DNA from: Gammaproteobacteria bacterium
GTDB taxonomy: Bacteria > Pseudomonadota > Gammaproteobacteria > Steroidobacterales > Woeseiaceae
NCBI GenBank assembly: GCA_029862045.1
Contig: JAOTYE010000004.1
Coordinates: 163,763 to 227,762, forward strand
Length of the DNA stretch: 64,000 bases
Reading direction: 5' to 3'
Shown piece by piece: positions 9,331-18,277 of the stretch; position 1 is the stretch's first letter, and each line of letters opens with the position of its first letter. Under the pieces are notes generated by a model. It was not told the DNA's origin. It saw only the letters and a program-made list of their open reading frames with translations, and did not search any database. Position numbers and translations under genes: made by a program.

Positions 9331-10296
9331 ATGAGCAAGCAGATCAGGAATATTTCAGACGCCGCCAGCCGTGCTGCCGTGCGTGTCAAGGAAGTCGTTT
9401 GCAGGACGCCGCTGGTGCGATCAACGACGTTCAGCGATGCGACAGGCGCCGATGTGTACCTGAAACTCGAGAATCAGCAGCATACTGGATCGTTCAAACT
9501 GCGTGGCGCAGCTAACTGCCTGATGACGCTGTCCCGGGAGCAACGCGACAAAGGCTGTGTTGCTGCGTCCAGTGGCAATCATGGCGCTGCCGTCGCCTAC
9601 GCGATGCGCAAGCTCGAGACGGAGGGCGTAATTTTCGTGCCCGAACAAACGTCATCCGCGAAAGTCGATGCGATTCGCGGTTACGGCGGCGACGTTCGGT
9701 TCTTCGGTACCGACGGCCTCGATACGGAGCAACACGCACGAGAGTTCGCAGCCACTAATGGCATGTACTATCTTTCTCCTTATAACGATGCCGAAGTCAT
9801 AGCGGGCCAGGGTACCTGCGGCATCGAGATTGCCGGGCAGTTGTCGGACGTCGACGCTGCGTTCATTGCTGTCGGTGGCGGCGGCCTGATCAGTGGTGTC
9901 GGCAGCGTGCTCAAATCACACAACCCCGACGTGCGCTTGTTCGCCTGTCAGCCTGAGGCCTCTGCGGTGATGGCGAAGTCGATCAAGGCAGGCCGCATAC
10001 TCGACCTGCCGAGTGATCCGACGTTATCGGACGGGACGGCCGGCGGTATCGAGTCTGGCTCGATTACGTTCGCACTCTGTCGCGAACTCGTCGACGAATT
10101 CGTCCTCGTCAGCGAGCAACAGATCGCCGCAGCCATGCGGCAATACATCGATGCAGAGCAACACCCGATCGAGGGTGCCGCAGGCGTTGCAGTCGCAGCG
10201 CTATTGAGTCGTCATGACGCCGTGAAGGGAAGGAAAATCGTCGTGATCATATGCGGCGGCAATATCAGCGAAGAAAGTCTCAAGTCCATACTCTGA
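9331..10296 (+). CDS. PLP-dependent threonine/serine dehydratase or serine racemase-like enzyme
   Basis: Fold-type II PLP enzyme of 321 residues. The PLP lysine lies in HTGSFKLRGA. SSGNHGAAVAYA is the substrate-loop Asn motif, and VGGGGLISG is the glycine-rich phosphate cup. There is no C-terminal ACT-like regulatory domain, so it resembles catabolic threonine dehydratase, serine racemase or hydroxyaspartate dehydratase rather than biosynthetic IlvA. It should deaminate beta-hydroxy amino acids to 2-oxo acids in the cytoplasm. Start: ATG 9331 with AGG five bases upstream; a GTG six bases earlier (9325) is an alternative. The exact substrate is open. Confidence 0.9.
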   Translation: MSKQIRNISDAASRAAVRVKEVVCRTPLVRSTTFSDATGADVYLKLENQQHTGSFKLRGAANCLMTLSREQRDKGCVAASSGNHGAAVAYAMRKLETEGVIFVPEQTSSAKVDAIRGYGGDVRFFGTDGLDTEQHAREFAATNGMYYLSPYNDAEVIAGQGTCGIEIAGQLSDVDAAFIAVGGGGLISGVGSVLKSHNPDVRLFACQPEASAVMAKSIKAGRILDLPSDPTLSDGTAGGIESGSITFALCRELVDEFVLVSEQQIAAAMRQYIDAEQHPIEGAAGVAVAALLSRHDAVKGRKIVVIICGGNISEESLKSIL

Positions 10297-10403
10297 AATA
10301 GTTACCCCGCAATTTGCTGTTGTAGAACGATCTCGATGCCCTCGATCATGCTGCGGCACCGAACTGTTTGCCAGTAGCAGATCAGGAGATTACGCTTGCC
10401 AGC

Positions 10404-11744
10404 ATGAAACGCCTGATTTTGCTCGCCGTTGCCTTGCTTGCCGTTGATTCGGCCGCTGCAGCGCCGACAGCGTTTATCAATGTCAATGTCATTCCGATGA
10501 CAACTGAAACAGTCATCGCAGGACAAACGGTCGTCGTTGACAACGGCATGATAGTGGCAATCGGTGATGTTGACAGCGTACCGGTACCAGAGCATGCCAA
10601 GGTCGTCGATGGCACGGATCGTTATCTGATGCCGGGTCTTGCGGAAATGCACGCGCATATTCCAGACTCGGGCACACCGAATCTCGATCGCGTGTTCTCT
10701 CTGTTTGTCGCAAATGGCGTTACGACAGTACGTGGCATGCTCGGGCGACCGGCTCATCTGGCCTTGCGACAGCAGTTGCTCGACGGTGAGCAGTTTGGTC
10801 CTCGTTTGATTACGTCCGGGCCCTCGATGAACGGCAATTCGGTCAGTGGGCCGGGCGATGCAGCGCGCAAAGTGCGCGCGCAGCACGCGGCGGGCTATGA
10901 CTTCATCAAGATACATCCGGGCCTTAGTGCCGAAGAATATGCTGCGATCGCAACCGTGGCGGCCGAGCTCCAAATGCCGTTCGCAGGCCACGTGCCCGCC
11001 GCCGTCGGCGTCGAGGGCGCGTTATCGGCCGGCATGGCGACGATTGATCACCTCGATGGCTATATCGCCGCACTGATGCCGCCGAATACCGATCGCTCCG
11101 GGGGCTATGGTGGTTTCTTCGACGTCTTGCTCGCGGATCAGGTCATCGAGGCGAACATTGCTGCAATCGCTTCGCGAACCGCGGCAGCAGGAACGTGGAA
11201 CGTGCCAACCGAGTCGCTTATCGAACATCTCGTTAATGATGTGAGTGCCGCCGACCTTCGTAATCGTCCGGAAATGCGCTACATGCCACAGGCGAAGGTG
11301 CAACAGTGGGTCCGGGCCAAGGAACAACAACTCGATGAGCGCGGCTTCAACGCCGCCATCGGTGCCCGCGCGATAGAGATTCGGCGCAAATTGATCCTGG
11401 CACTGCATAAGGCTGGCGCCGGCCTGTTGCTCGGGTCCGATGCCCCACAGATTTTCAATGTTCCGGGGTTCTCGCTGCACCATGAACTCGGCTTTCTTGT
11501 GGCTGCCGGGCTGACACCCTTCGAGGCGTTGCAATCCGGCACGACCGCTGCGGCTGACTTTCTGGGTACCAATACCGGCGTAGTGGCTGTCGGCCGTGAG
11601 GCCGATCTCGTGCTCCTCAATGAGAATCCGCTTCTGGACATTGGCAATTCACGCCGTGTTCATGGCGTCATGGCGCGTGGCACCTGGTATTCGTCAAGCG
11701 CACTGGAACAGCGGCTTGCGACATTCGAAGCTCAGGACGACTAA
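10404..11744 (+). CDS. Secreted amidohydrolase family protein
   Basis: Metal-dependent hydrolase of 446 residues with a Sec signal peptide (MKRLILLAVALLAVDSAAAA), so probably periplasmic. The amidohydrolase signature is present: LMPGLAEMHAHIP gives the HxH pair, FIKIHPGLS the bridging lysine region, FAGHVP and TIDHLDGY two more histidines, and LLLGSDAP the catalytic aspartate. The composite beta-sandwich end reads EADLVLLNENPLLDI. Relatives are imidazolonepropionase-like enzymes and prolidases acting on cyclic amides or dipeptides; the real substrate is unknown. The ATG at 10404 is chosen because the signal peptide starts there. The next gene begins 78 bp downstream. Confidence 0.88.
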   Translation: MKRLILLAVALLAVDSAAAAPTAFINVNVIPMTTETVIAGQTVVVDNGMIVAIGDVDSVPVPEHAKVVDGTDRYLMPGLAEMHAHIPDSGTPNLDRVFSLFVANGVTTVRGMLGRPAHLALRQQLLDGEQFGPRLITSGPSMNGNSVSGPGDAARKVRAQHAAGYDFIKIHPGLSAEEYAAIATVAAELQMPFAGHVPAAVGVEGALSAGMATIDHLDGYIAALMPPNTDRSGGYGGFFDVLLADQVIEANIAAIASRTAAAGTWNVPTESLIEHLVNDVSAADLRNRPEMRYMPQAKVQQWVRAKEQQLDERGFNAAIGARAIEIRRKLILALHKAGAGLLLGSDAPQIFNVPGFSLHHELGFLVAAGLTPFEALQSGTTAAADFLGTNTGVVAVGREADLVLLNENPLLDIGNSRRVHGVMARGTWYSSSALEQRLATFEAQDD

Positions 11745-11822
11745 TCTGCTTTGCAACCATTCGGCGCTGCCGTGCGTCTAAGTAGTAAATCCGGCCAACG
11801 AAATACTAAAGAGGCGATGGCG

Positions 11823-12533
11823 ATGCGCAGTTTTGTAATTATGGCGATGTTTGCGGCGAGTCTGTCCAGCGCCGCGTGGAATGATTACACCGAAGACCGT
11901 GACCTGGAACTCGACACCAAGGGAATCAACACGCTCGAGATTGATGCGGGCGCCGGTAGCCTGGCGATCAGGGGCAATGCCGATACCCGGAATATTCGAG
12001 TGAAAGCGACGATTAGCGTTCCCGATGAAAGTGCGGAAAAGGCCAAAGAGATCATCGCTTCCGATATGACCTTGTCGCTCGAGAAGGTCAGGGACCGGGC
12101 CAGACTCGAGGCATATTTCGACCACAAGTCCTGGGGTTGGGATGACCCACCGTCGGTAGACCTGGAGATACGGGTTCCGCACAGTCTGGCGCTTGTTATC
12201 GACGACGCATCCGGTTCGTTGCAAGTCATGAACGTTGACGCCGACGTCACCATTGAGGACGGTTCGGGTTCGATTAAGGTCGAGCAGGTTGGTAGCGTTG
12301 TCATCGATGACGGCTCGGGGTCAATCGAGGTTACCGGGGTGCGGGGCGATGTCTCGATCGAAGACGGCTCGGGCAGTATTACGGTGCGTAAAGTTGGTGG
12401 CAGCGTCATCATTGACGATGGGTCCGGTGGCATCAATGTCGACGATGTCGAACATGACCTGACTATTGTCGACGACGGTAGCGGGTCGCTTGATGCAACG
12501 GACATCCGCGGCACGATCAAGCAAGACACCTAA
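11823..12533 (+). CDS. Secreted DUF4097-type protein with DGSGS repeats
   Basis: 236-residue exported protein with a signal peptide (MRSFVIMAMFAASLSSAA) and no catalytic motif that I can see. The N-terminal half resembles putative adhesins of the DUF4097/DUF2807 type (NTLEIDAGAGSLAIRG). The C-terminal half has a regular repeat of about 18 residues in which IEDGSGSI, IDDGSGSI, IEDGSGSI, IDDGSGGI and VDDGSGSL recur, each followed by a short strand and a turn. This looks like a stacked parallel beta-helix with an acidic, Gly/Ser-lined edge. The ATG at 11823 is preferred to the one at 11817 because GAGG lies eight bases upstream of it. Function unknown. Confidence 0.8.
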   Translation: MRSFVIMAMFAASLSSAAWNDYTEDRDLELDTKGINTLEIDAGAGSLAIRGNADTRNIRVKATISVPDESAEKAKEIIASDMTLSLEKVRDRARLEAYFDHKSWGWDDPPSVDLEIRVPHSLALVIDDASGSLQVMNVDADVTIEDGSGSIKVEQVGSVVIDDGSGSIEVTGVRGDVSIEDGSGSITVRKVGGSVIIDDGSGGINVDDVEHDLTIVDDGSGSLDATDIRGTIKQDT

Positions 12534-12661
12534 GCCGCCCGGCTCGATAAGCAACTGATTTTGTGCGCATTTATTGATGCGCGACCCGTTGTCGTGCCTG
12601 CCCATGCCGCGTGCTGCTAGAATCAATGAAATGTCGCTGCAGATGACGATAGGGAGGAAGC

Positions 12662-13093
12662 ATGAAACTCGTGAAACACCTGCTCGATTCGAAGGGGCGG
12701 CACGTCATCTCGGTTACGCCCGAGACGTCCGTTCTCGACGCCATCAAGCTCATGGCGGAGAAGTCGATTGGTTCGCTGGTTGTCATGAACGGCGAAGAAT
12801 TATGCGGAATTCTCTCGGAACGTGACTATGCGCGTAAGGTCATTATTAAAGGGCGTTCGTCCCAGAGCACGCAGGTGTCGGAGATCATGAGCACCACCGT
12901 GTTTACGACGACGAGTGCGCAGACCGTTAACGACTGCATGGAGTTGATGACCGAAAAGCACTTTCGGCACCTGCCTGTTGTTGAAGACAACAAGGTGATC
13001 GGCATGATTTCTATCGGCGACCTGGTACAGGCCATCATTTCCGATCAACAGGAAGAGATCCATCAACTGGAGCAGTACATTAGTGGCCAATAG
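12662..13093 (+). CDS. CBS-domain pair protein
   Basis: 143-residue cytoplasmic protein made almost entirely of two CBS motifs (Bateman module). The first is around TPETSVLDAIKLMAEKSIGSLVVM and the second around TTSAQTVNDCMELMTEKHFRHLPVV with IGMISIGDLVQAII. Such stand-alone pairs bind adenine nucleotides (AMP, ATP or SAM) and modulate partner proteins. A GGGAGGAAG ribosome site sits just before the ATG. The stop is 11 bp inside the next gene (a hydrolase starting at GTG 13083), so the two are likely co-translated. No partner enzyme is evident. Confidence 0.92.
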   Translation: MKLVKHLLDSKGRHVISVTPETSVLDAIKLMAEKSIGSLVVMNGEELCGILSERDYARKVIIKGRSSQSTQVSEIMSTTVFTTTSAQTVNDCMELMTEKHFRHLPVVEDNKVIGMISIGDLVQAIISDQQEEIHQLEQYISGQ

Positions 13094-13973
13094 GGCGGAC
13101 TATGACCGCCGCGTTCTCGACCTTTTTGATGGCTACGTCCATGGCAACGTAACAAGGCGCCAGTTTCTGGACCGAGCCGCCGCTTTTACAGCAACCGGTG
13201 TGTCGGCAGCGACGCTGCTTGCCAGTCTGAGTCCCGACTACTCGCTCGCGCAGCAAGTGGACCCGGGTGATACGTCGATATCGACAGGCTACAAGAAATA
13301 TGCATCTCCAAATGGCGCCGGTGTAATGCAGGGCTATTACGCGCGCCCTGCAGTCGTGGATCATAAGCTACCTGGCGTCGTCGTTATTCATGAGAATCGC
13401 GGCCTGAATCCGTACATCGAAGACGTCGCCAGACGCCTCGCTGTTGCAGGCTTTATCGCATTTGCTCCCGATGCGTTGACGCCTTTGGGTGGGTATCCGG
13501 GCAATGATGATGAAGGCAGAGCGATGCAGCGCGATCGCGATAGCAGCGAGATGGTCGAGGACTTTGTCGCCGCTGTTGCCTTTCTGCAAGAGCATCCGGA
13601 CTGCACAGGCACAGTCGGCTCGGTCGGCTTCTGTTTTGGTGGCGAGATGTCGTTGCGACTGGCCGTTCGCATAGCGAATCTGGGTGCCGCAGTCGCGTTT
13701 TACGGTCGTCATCCGTCCGCAGATGACGCCGCGAAGATTCGCGCGCCGTTGATGTTGCATCATGCCGAGCTGGACGAACGGGTGAATGCGACCTGGCCCG
13801 CGTTCGAAGAAGCCTTGCAGGACAACGAACTTGACTACATTAACAACCTGTACGCCGATGTGAATCATGGATTTCACAACGATACGACACCGCGCTTCGA
13901 CGAAAATGCGGCCGCGCTTGCGTGGCAGCGCACGATTGAGCACTTTTCGCGGCACCTGATTCAAGACGCATAA
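13083..13973 (+). CDS. Dienelactone hydrolase family protein with Tat-like signal
   Basis: 296-residue alpha/beta hydrolase close to the YghX/dienelactone hydrolase family. The N-terminus carries a twin-arginine motif (TRRQFLDRAAAF) and a hydrophobic stretch ending near SLAQQ, so export in folded form is likely. The catalytic Cys is in GFCFGG. HENRGLNPYIEDVARRLA is the conserved region before it, and a late DVNHGF supplies the histidine. Start: GTG 13083, overlapping the CBS gene by 11 bp. A second, lipid-anchored paralogue lies at 29417-30334. Natural substrates are unknown. Confidence 0.9.
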   Translation: MANRADYDRRVLDLFDGYVHGNVTRRQFLDRAAAFTATGVSAATLLASLSPDYSLAQQVDPGDTSISTGYKKYASPNGAGVMQGYYARPAVVDHKLPGVVVIHENRGLNPYIEDVARRLAVAGFIAFAPDALTPLGGYPGNDDEGRAMQRDRDSSEMVEDFVAAVAFLQEHPDCTGTVGSVGFCFGGEMSLRLAVRIANLGAAVAFYGRHPSADDAAKIRAPLMLHHAELDERVNATWPAFEEALQDNELDYINNLYADVNHGFHNDTTPRFDENAAALAWQRTIEHFSRHLIQDA

Positions 13974-14002
13974 CAGGGAAACAGCAGCCGACGAGCAAGC
14001 CA

Positions 14003-14536
14003 ATGAGCATATCGTCAATGCAGCGAATCACATGCCTTCTCGCCGTTGCGTGTCTGTGCCTGACAATCTGCGACAGCGCTGCCCAGGAAAGCAAGACGGT
14101 CATTGGGCCAAGCAACCCTGATCTCTATCACGGCGCCAATGCACTGCTGGCCGGCGACGCGGAAGAGGGTGTGCGCTTGACGTTGCTCGGGCTGCAGCGC
14201 GAGTCGAGTAAGCGTGATCGGATGACGGCGATGTCGAACCTGTGTGCGGGCTACATCATGCTTGAACAGCTCGAAACCGCTTTGTCCTATTGCGATCAGG
14301 TCCTGCAAGAAAACGATCGCCACTGGCGGGCGTTTAGCAATCGCGCGTTAGCGTACATCAAGCTGGAACGCTATGAAGAAGCTGAACAGGATTTGCAAAA
14401 CGCTGAAGCGCTCGCCGCTAATGCACGTACGGTGAAGATCGTACGCTCGATGCTGCTTGATGCAACGGATCCGGTTGCGCCGCACATCGTCATCGATGAT
14501 CGACGTCGATCAGTGGATGACAGCGATGATGAATAG
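14003..14536 (+). CDS. Secreted TPR-repeat protein
   Basis: 177-residue protein with an N-terminal signal peptide (MQRITCLLAVACLCLTICDSAA in the mature reading frame). It carries at least two tetratricopeptide units: AMSNLCAGYIMLEQLETALSYCDQVL and WRAFSNRALAYIKLERYEEA. Such proteins act as scaffolds in the periplasm. A second in-frame ATG at 14018 directly before the signal could be the true start. Thirteen bases separate it from the TonB-domain gene, so the two probably form an operon. No partner can be named. Confidence 0.8.
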   Translation: MSISSMQRITCLLAVACLCLTICDSAAQESKTVIGPSNPDLYHGANALLAGDAEEGVRLTLLGLQRESSKRDRMTAMSNLCAGYIMLEQLETALSYCDQVLQENDRHWRAFSNRALAYIKLERYEEAEQDLQNAEALAANARTVKIVRSMLLDATDPVAPHIVIDDRRRSVDDSDDE

Positions 14537-14549
14537 CGGAGGCCTTTGT

Positions 14550-14924
14550 ATGTCGTTTGCGTTGCTGCTACTAGTAGCCTCCCTGGTCATTGCGGATGAC
14601 AAACCCGAGGTCACGGAGTCGCCTGTGGATACGGGTGAACGCGTGCCACTGTATACAGTCGTTCCGCAGTACCCTGAGCGCGCGAAACGCGCGCGGGTCG
14701 AAGGCGAGGTCCAGATCTGCTTCAACGTTGATCGCGACGGCAAGACCAGGCGAGTGGCAGTGCGTAGAAGCACGAACAGGGTGTTCGAAAAACCATCAAG
14801 GGACGCTGTTCGCGAATCAACCTACAAGCCATTGCCGAAGGCTATGGAGCTGTCCGGAATCAAGACCTGCAGGACGTTTCGCTTTTACCTGATGCCCGTG
14901 GCAATCGAGACGCCGGATAACTAG
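14550..14924 (+). CDS. TonB C-terminal domain protein
   Basis: 124-residue exported protein. A signal peptide (MSFALLLLVASLVIADD) is followed by a TonB-type energy-coupling domain. Its hallmark is PQYPERAKRARVEGEVQICFNVDRDGK, then SRDAVRESTYKPLP. There is no proline-rich linker or N-terminal anchor, so it is not a standard TonB. Free TonB-like domains are common next to TPR proteins and may have a structural role. Start: ATG 14550, chosen over ATGs at 14526/14529 because GGAGG at 14538-14542 is seven bases before it. Its stop abuts the convergent aldolase gene. Confidence 0.82.
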   Translation: MSFALLLLVASLVIADDKPEVTESPVDTGERVPLYTVVPQYPERAKRARVEGEVQICFNVDRDGKTRRVAVRRSTNRVFEKPSRDAVRESTYKPLPKAMELSGIKTCRTFRFYLMPVAIETPDN

Positions 14925-15530
14925 TCATGCTCCACTGATAAGCAACACACGATTGGCCGCTTCTTCGAGCGTCGTACCGAAGCTGATCAGTCCCTCATCA
15001 TGGCCGGCGAGGACGGCGATTCCGGCATCCCTGAAGCCCTCCAGCCGGTAGAGTCGATCGAGTTCGCTGGCCATGTCAGGCGTGCCGTAGGCAACGTTCG
15101 GATCGGTGGTAGGCAGCTTGCCGAGACTGCGCTGCCAGAGTTCTGCACTGTGCACATGTACGACTGCGCCGATCGCGTCACCCAGTGCATAGATTGCTGC
15201 GTGCGTCATAGCTTCCGATGAGGCCTGGACAGGCCCGCTGCACCTGACAATATTGCTGCGGATGTCGCAATCCGTGACCAGCGAGTAATGTCGCTCATCG
15301 GTGGCCGGCAAATGACCGGTTTGCGTGCCGCTGATCAGGAACAGGCCGCGCGAGCCGCGACGCACGCTTATGTTGCCGTAGCCGATGCCGAGAGCCTTGT
15401 ACTGGCCGATCAGCCCGGCCTCGTACAACGGCTTGCGCCAGGTATCGAGTTCACGTGCCGCCACGATGTGCGTGGCAGGCCCTGGCGTCCAGTGGCTGAG
15501 GTACTTGATATAGCCTTCGTCGATCGTCAA
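14925..15530 (-). CDS. Class II aldolase (fuculose-phosphate aldolase family)
   Basis: 201-residue zinc-dependent aldolase/epimerase of the AraD/FucA family, cytoplasmic. Visible signatures are YGNISVR, LFLISGTQTG, SSEAMTHAAIY (catalytic Glu), VVHVHS (HxH zinc ligands) and GHDEGLISFGTTLEEA (third His). It starts at a TTG overlapping the mtnA stop as TTGA, with no ATG nearby. The pairing with mtnA suggests that it cleaves the ribulose-1-phosphate product of MtnA to dihydroxyacetone phosphate and an aldehyde, as in known 5-deoxyribose and methylthioribose shunts. This step is inference; a MtnB-type dehydratase is the alternative. Confidence 0.87.
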   Translation of the reverse strand: MTIDEGYIKYLSHWTPGPATHIVAARELDTWRKPLYEAGLIGQYKALGIGYGNISVRRGSRGLFLISGTQTGHLPATDERHYSLVTDCDIRSNIVRCSGPVQASSEAMTHAAIYALGDAIGAVVHVHSAELWQRSLGKLPTTDPNVAYGTPDMASELDRLYRLEGFRDAGIAVLAGHDEGLISFGTTLEEAANRVLLISGA

Positions 15531-16624
15531 ACTCCGGCCTCTCGCGGAAACAACGTGGCAAGGCCATCCTCGCTGGCGGCACAGATACCGCGTTCCGTTA
15601 TCAGGCCAGTGACAAGGCGTGCGGGCGTAACATCAAATGCGTAATTGCTCACCGGTGTTGTTTGTGCCGCCGTTCTTACGATGCTCGGCGTCCCGTCGGC
15701 GACGCCGTATGTTTCGACTACTTCCCGAGGATCGCGTTCCTCAATCGGAATATCCTTGATGCCATCTGCAATACTCCAGTCGATTGTTGTCGATGGCAGC
15801 GCGACGTAGAAGGGCACGTCATTATCGAACGCCGCGAGTGCCTTGAGGTAAGTGCCGATCTTGTTTGCAACGTCTCCGGATCGCGTCGTCCTGTCAGTGC
15901 CGGTGATCACAATATCCACCTGTCCGTGTTGCATCAGATGCCCGCCGGCATTGTCGACAATCAATGTATGTGGCACGCCGTTCTCAGCCAGTTCCCACGC
16001 CGTCAACTGCGACCCCTGATTGCGCGGTCGGGTTTCATCGACCCATACGTGAACATTCATGCCGGCTCGATGTGCAAGGTATACCGGGGCTGTCGCCGTG
16101 CCCCAATTGATCGTTGCCAAAGCACCTGCATTGCAGTGTGTGAGTATGTTGACTGTATCGCCACACTTGCTGCGCGAGATTTCCTCCAGTAGCAACAGTC
16201 CGTGACGCCCTATCCCAAGGCAGATCTCGATGTCCTCATCACAGATCGCCTCGGCGTCGGCACGAATGATGTTCGCGAGCTTGGCGTCGTCGCTCGCAGT
16301 GTCGGTGTGCAGCAGGATTCGTTCGACGGCCCAGTGCAGATTAACGGCCGTTGGACGGGACTCGAGCAACTCAGCCGCGGCGCGCCGGACTTCATCGATC
16401 GCCGACTCGCCGTGTAGTGCCGCCAGATAGAGACTCCAGGCGGCCGTTGCGCCAATCAGCGGTGCCCCGCGTACGTACATGTCTTGAATGGCGGCGACGC
16501 CGTCTCGCCAGGTCTTGAGGTCGTGGACGTGGTATTCGTGTGGTAGCCGACGTTGATCGATGATCTGGACGATCGAGGAATCGTCCGGCTTCAGCCAGAT
16601 CGTGCGAAAAGCCTCGTCAGGCAT
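15527..16624 (-). CDS. mtnA: Methylthioribose-1-phosphate isomerase
   Basis: 365-residue aldose-ketose isomerase of the eIF2B-related MtnA family. It converts 5-methylthioribose-1-phosphate (or 5-deoxyribose-1-phosphate) to the ribulose form. Conserved stretches include [27 protein letters not shown], the catalytic-Cys region [32 protein letters not shown] and [20 protein letters not shown] (its Asp is the second catalytic residue). It overlaps folD upstream by 8 bp and the aldolase downstream by 4 bp, which marks a translationally coupled operon. No mtnBCD genes occur in the window. Confidence 0.95.
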   Translation of the reverse strand: MPDEAFRTIWLKPDDSSIVQIIDQRRLPHEYHVHDLKTWRDGVAAIQDMYVRGAPLIGATAAWSLYLAALHGESAIDEVRRAAAELLESRPTAVNLHWAVERILLHTDTASDDAKLANIIRADAEAICDEDIEICLGIGRHGLLLLEEISRSKCGDTVNILTHCNAGALATINWGTATAPVYLAHRAGMNVHVWVDETRPRNQGSQLTAWELAENGVPHTLIVDNAGGHLMQHGQVDIVITGTDRTTRSGDVANKIGTYLKALAAFDNDVPFYVALPSTTIDWSIADGIKDIPIEERDPREVVETYGVADGTPSIVRTAAQTTPVSNYAFDVTPARLVTGLITERGICAASEDGLATLFPREAGV

Positions 16625-17513
16625 TCAGTCCCACCGAAAGTCTCGCAGCCCGTAATGTGTTCGCCATGAGCATGACGATCGTCATAGGGCCAACGCCGCC
16701 GGGTACTGGGGTGACAGCTTTTGCCACCTCGCAGACCGACTCGAAGTCGACGTCACCGGTCAGCCGTGACTTAGTCTCCCCGTCCACCGTTGTTTCGATG
16801 CGGTTGATGCCGACATCGATCACGACAGCGCCGGGCTTGACCCAGTCCCCTTTGACCATGTTGGCTCTGCCGATTGCGGCAACGACGATATCGGCTTGTC
16901 TGACCACGCTGGCAAGGTCTTTTGTGCGGCTGTGCGTGATGGTCACGGTGGCATTGGCTTGCATCAACAGGCTTGCCATCGGCTTGCCAACGATGTTGGA
17001 GCGGCCCATAACGACAGCGCTGAGGCCCGATAGATCTCGGCCAAGTTGATCCTCAATCATCAGCATGCAGCCTGCAGGCGTGCACGGTACGAAAGCATCC
17101 GCGGTATTGCCCGACGTCAGTTTGCCGATATTGACAAAATGAAAGCCGTCAACGTCCTTGCCCGGCGAAATCGACTGCGTAATGGCCTGTTCATCGAGGT
17201 GTTCAGGCAATGGTAGTTGCACGAGTATGCCGTGAATACTCGCGTCATTGTTGAGGTCATTAATCAACTGCAGAACATCTTCTTGCGATATGTCCTCGGC
17301 TACAGAGTGCTGTACTGAGTAAAAACCGCATCCTTCGGCTCTCTTCTTCTTGTTGCGAACATAGACCTGGCTCGCCGGATCTTCGCCAATGATGACAACA
17401 GCCAGTCCGGGCGTGACGCCATGTTGCTCTCGTAAGGCGGCCGTGTCAGCAGCGATTTTCTCTGACATTTCAGCGGCTTTCGCCTTGCCATCGATTCGTT
17501 TTGCGGTTGTCAT
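16617..17513 (-). CDS. folD: Methylenetetrahydrofolate dehydrogenase/cyclohydrolase
   Basis: 298-residue bifunctional FolD that interconverts 5,10-methylene-, methenyl- and 10-formyl-tetrahydrofolate with NADP. Signatures are clear: [17 protein letters not shown] (catalytic Lys and Tyr region), [40 protein letters not shown] (NADP-binding) and [17 protein letters not shown]. Length and motif order are normal. It is first in the folD-mtnA-aldolase operon; the stop overlaps the mtnA start. The link between folate and the shunt is not functional knowledge, only synteny. Confidence 0.97.
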   Translation of the reverse strand: MTTAKRIDGKAKAAEMSEKIAADTAALREQHGVTPGLAVVIIGEDPASQVYVRNKKKRAEGCGFYSVQHSVAEDISQEDVLQLINDLNNDASIHGILVQLPLPEHLDEQAITQSISPGKDVDGFHFVNIGKLTSGNTADAFVPCTPAGCMLMIEDQLGRDLSGLSAVVMGRSNIVGKPMASLLMQANATVTITHSRTKDLASVVRQADIVVAAIGRANMVKGDWVKPGAVVIDVGINRIETTVDGETKSRLTGDVDFESVCEVAKAVTPVPGGVGPMTIVMLMANTLRAARLSVGLNA

Positions 17514-17650
17514 GCAGTGTCATTCCTATGCTTAATAGAACGATTATCGGAAGATCCGACAAGCGCGGCGCATAGTAACGCTGCGGGCCTGGCGGGTAAA
17601 CTGCAGGCTGAACGGCAGATTGGCTTTGACAATGTGGGGGAGGGCTCCTC

Positions 17651-18274
17651 GTGGGCGAACCATGGATCGAGCGTTGGCAGGAAGGCCGCATTGGCTGGCA
17701 TGAGACCGAAGGGAACAAGAGCCTGAAAAAACACTGGCGGGCGAAGAATCGCCGCGTTCTGGTTCCCTTGTGTGGCAAGACGCCTGACATGAAGTGGCTG
17801 GCGGATCAGGGCAATCGGGTCATCGGAGTTGAGCTTTCCGAGCTTGCCGTCAAGGCGTTTTTTGCGGAGCAGGCGCTCGACTACAAGATCCGGGAGGCTG
17901 AGCTACCCGCGTATCAGGCAATCGACGATTCAATAACGATTTACTGCGGCGACTACGCTGAGCTGCATTCTGTGCGCTGTGATGCGCATTACGATCGCGG
18001 TGCGTTGATCGCGATGCCGGCCCATGCGCGCGAAGCGTACGCAGCACACACAGATTCCTTGCTTGAAGAGGTGGCCGAGCGGCTTGTCATCACGCTCGAG
18101 TACGACGATACCGTCGCAACCGGACCACCCTTCTCGGTTTCTGACGACGAGGTCCTTTCTTATTGGCCCGAGCTTGTGTGCATCGAGTCACGCGACGACA
18201 TCGAAAAAGGGCCGCCGAAGTTTCTCGAGTCAGGGCTTAGCGAATTGACGGAAAAGGTATGGCGCTCGTCCTAG
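17651..18274 (+). CDS. tpm: Thiopurine S-methyltransferase family protein
   Basis: 207-residue SAM-dependent methyltransferase of the bacterial TPMT family, cytoplasmic. It starts at GTG 17651 with a strong GGGGGAGGG upstream. The N-terminus WIERWQEGRIGWH is diagnostic. RVLVPLCGKTPDMKWLADQG is the SAM-binding motif I, VIGVELSELAVKAFF motif II, and YDRGALIAMP a later conserved segment. Bacterial members methylate tellurite, selenite or small thiols; the physiological substrate here is not known. It stands alone and converges on the GFA gene, with a four-base gap. Confidence 0.94.
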   Translation: MGEPWIERWQEGRIGWHETEGNKSLKKHWRAKNRRVLVPLCGKTPDMKWLADQGNRVIGVELSELAVKAFFAEQALDYKIREAELPAYQAIDDSITIYCGDYAELHSVRCDAHYDRGALIAMPAHAREAYAAHTDSLLEEVAERLVITLEYDDTVATGPPFSVSDDEVLSYWPELVCIESRDDIEKGPPKFLESGLSELTEKVWRSS

Positions 18275-18277
18275 GCT

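Noticed and set aside
10302..10991. 229-codon minus-strand ORF
   Set aside because: Antisense to the amidohydrolase, which has signal peptide and all metal motifs.
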